Positions 6,928 through 9,407 of a DNA stretch of 9,407 bases are shown in pieces (within the stretch, counting starts at the first letter, position 1; every line of letters starts with the position of its first letter). The translations under genes were made by a program, and so were the position numbers. The notes beneath the pieces were generated by a model, which was not told the origin of the DNA, did not search any database, and worked only from the letters and a program-made list of their open reading frames with translations. The DNA is from JAUHWL01 sp964416385 (lineage in GTDB: Bacteria; Bacteroidota; Bacteroidia; Flavobacteriales; Schleiferiaceae): positions 1-9,407 of the forward strand of contig CAYQDW010000082.1 in NCBI GenBank assembly GCA_964416385.1. Reading direction: 5' to 3'.

Positions 6928-8891
6928 AACAAACCTTATTCATAGCCATGCTATGTGGCTCAATGCTCGCCTTTGCCCAACAAACAACTGATGGCTGGGA
7001 TATAGAAGCATATACATGGGCAGAAAAACCAGAACCAGAAACCCGCGAATGGGTAAAAAGTCTAGAAGAAGCGGTTATTAAAAGCACCACGCTGCTGCAA
7101 TATCGCTACGAGGATGAAGATGTTGCTTTTTATGAATTAAGTCACCGCAGAATTTGGATTGGCAACGAGAAAACCATTGAAAGCTACAACAAATTATATG
7201 TGCCCGTTATGGAAGATGGCGCACTGCGCATTCAGGCGCGCGTATTACAACCCAATGGCGCGGTTATAAATTTAGATGAAGAAGACATTCAGGAGGGTAA
7301 AGATGAAGATGACAACACCTATCAGTATTTTGCGCTAGACGGCATACAGGTGGGTAGTGTGGTAGAATATCTGTTTCTTACCAAAGGCATGCCTTCGTTT
7401 TATGGCAGCAGGTATACCTTGCAACGTGATGCACCCGTATATGATTTAACCTTTGAATTGGTAACACCGGGCAACCTGCTCTTTAAAACCAAATCGTATA
7501 ATGGATTACGTCAAGCCGTTTATGACACGATTTTAGAAGAACAAAACCGCTTTTTCATCCACCAAGACACCTTGCCAAAATTTGAGGCACAGCCACAGGC
7601 GTATGAACGCGCACACATGGCGTATGTACTGTTTGCATTAGACCGCAACCTATACAACGGCTTGCGCGATATGAGTTCTTTTGGCAATGCGGCCTCACGC
7701 ATTTACAACAACCTTTTGGTAGATGTAAACAGCAAAGTTGAAAAGGGCTTTAAGCGCATATTGGCAGAGAGCGGTATGGAAGACGAAAGCGAACTTGAGC
7801 GCAAAATTGCAGCCATAGAAGGCTATCTCAAGGAAGAATTCTTTGTACAAAACGCAGCATCTACAGCGGCTATGGTAGATGTTGAGCAGATCTTAAAAAA
7901 CAAAGTGATGAATGAGATTGGCTGCTTGCGCTTATACACATCGCTATTTACTTATGCCGGCATAGAAAATGAATTGGTGCTTACCACAGACCGCAGCAGT
8001 ACCCCTTTTGACCCAGATTTTGAAAACAACCTCTTTTTGCGCGAAGACCTCATTTATTTTCCAGAAGCAAAAGTGTTTATCGCCCCAACCAAGCAATTGA
8101 GCCGTATGGGGTGTTTTGATCCAGATCTGCGCCATACGCAGGCCCTTTTTGTGAGCGGTATAGACCTTGGCGAGGGCATGCAGGGTATTGGCGAAGTAAA
8201 ATATATTCCACCACAAGTCATAGAAGAAAACAAGTCTGAACTCACTGTAAATTGGGTTTTAGGTGCGGATGGCGATTTGGGAAACATTGCTGTAGAACGC
8301 AAAACTTACGGTCAGCAAAGCGGCACCAATCAAACAGTGGCCCCTTATGTACAGGAAGAAAAAATGGACGAGTTTAAAAAGGGTGTGCTTAAATGGATGT
8401 ATCCAGAAGTTGAATTTGAAGAATACGAAATAGAAAATTTGGCACCTAAGGGCTTTCCGTATGTACCTTTGGTAGTGCGCACACATTTTACAGACGAAGT
8501 TTACACAGAACCAGGCGCAACCAGCACAGTAATAAAAGTGGGCGATATTATCGGGCCACAGGCCGAGATGTACCTAACCGATAGCGTACGGACACTTCCT
8601 GTAAATCATGGTTTTCCGCGTTGGTATCACCGTGAAATCATTATTACCGTGCCAGACGGCTATGTGTTAAAAAACACAGAATCACTCACCATGCAGGTGC
8701 GTTCTGAAGAGGAAGACCCTACCATGAACTTTACTTGTAATTATACTTACAACAATAATGTTTTGCATATTGTAATTGATGAGTGGTACAAAGAAGGAGA
8801 ATATCCCGCAAGCCAATTTGAAACCTATCGTGCCGTAATAAATGCAGCTGCAGACTTTAATAAGAAATACTTGTTATTAGAAGCGTTATAA
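6924..8891 (+). CDS. Exported DUF3857/transglutaminase-like protein, probable pseudoenzyme
   Basis: This 655-residue paralogue of the preceding gene has a signal peptide at residues 1-18 (hydrophobic LFIAMLCGSMLAFA, cleavage before Gln19). The DUF3857 part spans about residues 35-220 and includes FALDGIQVGSVVEYLF at 136-151. A charged helical stretch follows, then a transglutaminase-like region about 305-395. Aligned on the shared AG(M/I) helix, the neighbour's catalytic Cys is replaced by Glu331 (in MNEIGC), Asp is Ala387 (IAPTK against LDPTD), and no His occurs between residues 355 and 400. Cys334 lies three residues further on and could be argued as a shifted nucleophile, but His and Asp would still be missing. 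The C-terminal part, ending in YRAVINAAADFNKKYLLLE, resembles the DUF3858-type tail found with DUF3857. It starts in an ATGA overlap and abuts folB. It may be a binding partner or regulator of the active paralogue (inference). Confidence 0.85.
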   Translation: MKQTLFIAMLCGSMLAFAQQTTDGWDIEAYTWAEKPEPETREWVKSLEEAVIKSTTLLQYRYEDEDVAFYELSHRRIWIGNEKTIESYNKLYVPVMEDGALRIQARVLQPNGAVINLDEEDIQEGKDEDDNTYQYFALDGIQVGSVVEYLFLTKGMPSFYGSRYTLQRDAPVYDLTFELVTPGNLLFKTKSYNGLRQAVYDTILEEQNRFFIHQDTLPKFEAQPQAYERAHMAYVLFALDRNLYNGLRDMSSFGNAASRIYNNLLVDVNSKVEKGFKRILAESGMEDESELERKIAAIEGYLKEEFFVQNAASTAAMVDVEQILKNKVMNEIGCLRLYTSLFTYAGIENELVLTTDRSSTPFDPDFENNLFLREDLIYFPEAKVFIAPTKQLSRMGCFDPDLRHTQALFVSGIDLGEGMQGIGEVKYIPPQVIEENKSELTVNWVLGADGDLGNIAVERKTYGQQSGTNQTVAPYVQEEKMDEFKKGVLKWMYPEVEFEEYEIENLAPKGFPYVPLVVRTHFTDEVYTEPGATSTVIKVGDIIGPQAEMYLTDSVRTLPVNHGFPRWYHREIIITVPDGYVLKNTESLTMQVRSEEEDPTMNFTCNYTYNNNVLHIVIDEWYKEGEYPASQFETYRAVINAAADFNKKYLLLEAL

Positions 8892-9257
8892 ATGAGTAAA
8901 CATCAACGGATAGACGTTAGTGGCATTAGGCTGTTTGCCTATCATGGGTGTATGGAAGAAGAAAGCCGCATCGGCACTGATTATGAGGTGAATATGTCTG
9001 TATGGGCAGATTTACAGACCAGTGCCCAAACAGATCATTTGGCAGATACCGTAGACTATGTGGCGCTAAATCAGATTGTAAAGCAAGAAATGGCCATACG
9101 CGCCAAGCTGCTAGAAGTTGTTGCCCAGCGCATTGTAACGCGGGTATTGGCAGAGCAAGAAAAGGTAGTCAAGGTAAAGGTGTCTGTAAGTAAGCTTTCG
9201 CCCCCAATTCAAGGCGATGTAGAAAGGGTAAGCGTAGTGTTTACCCAATCGCGTTAA
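8892..9257 (+). CDS. folB: Dihydroneopterin aldolase
   Basis: This 121-residue cytoplasmic enzyme converts 7,8-dihydroneopterin to 6-hydroxymethyl-dihydropterin and glycolaldehyde in folate synthesis. The length is normal for FolB, which forms a ring of four subunits, usually stacked as an octamer. Visible signatures are YHGCMEEESRIG with Glu24 at the position of the catalytic glutamate, DTVDY with Tyr56, LLEVVAQRI with Glu75 at the pterin-binding position, and SKLSPPIQG with Lys101 at the catalytic lysine position. These assignments come from comparison with remembered family sequences. The related FolX epimerase is the main alternative but less likely. The ATG follows the previous stop directly (TAAATG), so expression probably depends on translation of the upstream gene. 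Its last bases overlap the -33 region of the tRNA promoter. Confidence 0.93.
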   Translation: MSKHQRIDVSGIRLFAYHGCMEEESRIGTDYEVNMSVWADLQTSAQTDHLADTVDYVALNQIVKQEMAIRAKLLEVVAQRIVTRVLAEQEKVVKVKVSVSKLSPPIQGDVERVSVVFTQSR

Positions 9258-9270
9258 TTGCGTACTTTTG
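9240..9270 (+). promoter_or_regulatory. Bacteroidetes-type promoter of tRNA-Cys
   Basis: TACTTTTG at 9263-9270 matches the -7 consensus TAnnTTTG. TTTA at 9240-9243, inside the end of folB, lies 19 bases upstream as a weak -33 candidate, the same tetramer as at gltX. The box runs into GCCGCCC (9270-9276). Transcription probably starts near 9277-9281, giving a precursor with only about 7-11 bases before the mature tRNA. Confidence 0.7.
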
Positions 9271-9292
9271 CCGCCCAGCAAATAAAAGGTTC
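9263..9292 (+). repeat. Copy B of the 30-base initiation-region repeat
   Basis: This is the partner of 42-71 (25 of 30 bases identical, no gaps). The last five bases, GGTTC, are already the 5' end of the mature tRNA, so the match extends across promoter, leader and the first tRNA bases. The equivalent GGTTC in copy A lies in the gltX leader just before its start codon. Confidence 0.75.
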
Positions 9293-9358
9293 CGTGGCCG
9301 AGTGGCTAGGCAGAGGTCTGCAAAACCTTGTACAGCGGTTCGAATCCGCTCGGAACCT
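9288..9358 (+). tRNA. tRNA-Cys (anticodon GCA)
   Basis: The 71-base cloverleaf is complete. The acceptor stem pairs GGTTCCG (9288-9294) with CGGAACC (9351-9357). The D stem is GCC/GGC. The anticodon stem is GAGGT/ACCTT with loop CTGCAAA, placing GCA at 9320-9322. The variable loop is GTAC, and the T stem is AGCGG/CCGCT with loop TTCGAAT. The discriminator base is T at 9358, the known identity base for cysteine tRNAs. The CCA end is not encoded (the next bases are CAG), so a CCA-adding enzyme must supply it. Confidence 0.97.
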
Positions 9359-9367
9359 CAGAATGAT

Positions 9368-9400
9368 AAATCCCTGTTGCCAAAAGCAACAGGGATTTTT
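9368..9400 (+). terminator. Intrinsic terminator after tRNA-Cys
   Basis: A perfect 13-pair stem, AAATCCCTGTTGC (9368-9380) against GCAACAGGGATTT (9386-9398), closes a CAAAA loop and runs into a T-rich tail (9396-9400, then ATTT). It begins 10 bases after the tRNA and would end the tRNA transcript and any read-through from the folB operon. The upstream A-run is short, so action on the - strand is possible but weaker. Confidence 0.92.
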
Positions 9401-9407
9401 ATTTGCA

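Noticed and set aside
6924..6980. Lipoprotein signal in the pseudoenzyme (Cys11 in AMLCGS)
   Set aside because: The residue before the cysteine is leucine, which does not fit a lipobox, and AFA before Gln19 is a good signal peptidase I site.

Overview
The window looks like chromosomal DNA from a member of the Bacteroidetes, most likely the Flavobacteriia. Three signs point there: promoter -7 boxes of the TAnnTTTG type, short or absent Shine-Dalgarno sequences, and the gene content (exported MORN-variant repeat protein and paired DUF3857/transglutaminase-like proteins). All genes are on the + strand, packing is dense, and there is no sign of a mobile element, CRISPR array or recent transfer. 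No stretch longer than about 135 bases lacks a gene.

Layout. A promoter and short leader (about 20-73) lead into gltX, glutamyl-tRNA synthetase (74-1597). A 133-base intergenic region (1598-1730) holds two hairpins and a probable promoter. It is followed by a tightly packed four-gene run: a 1096-residue exported protein with N-terminal TPR-like helices and about 30 MORN-type repeats (1731-5021); an exported DUF3857/transglutaminase-like protein with an intact Cys-His-Asp triad (4996-6927); a second exported DUF3857/transglutaminase-like protein whose triad appears lost (6924-8891); and folB, dihydroneopterin aldolase (8892-9257). Successive genes overlap by 26 bases, overlap by 4 bases (ATGA), and abut with no gap (TAAATG), so they are probably co-transcribed and translationally coupled. 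tRNA-Cys(GCA) follows at 9288-9358 with its own promoter, and a strong intrinsic terminator lies at 9368-9400.

How the parts relate. gltX and tRNA-Cys are translation genes, and their initiation regions are nearly identical: 25 of 30 bases match without gaps, including a GC-rich block just after the -7 box. That suggests shared control. The three large genes of the central operon all encode proteins with signal peptides. A plausible reading is an envelope module: a long repeat scaffold, one transglutaminase/protease-fold enzyme and one catalytically dead paralogue. This is inference from gene order and motifs, and the substrate is unknown. folB is a cytoplasmic folate enzyme that appears to ride on the same transcript without an obvious functional link.
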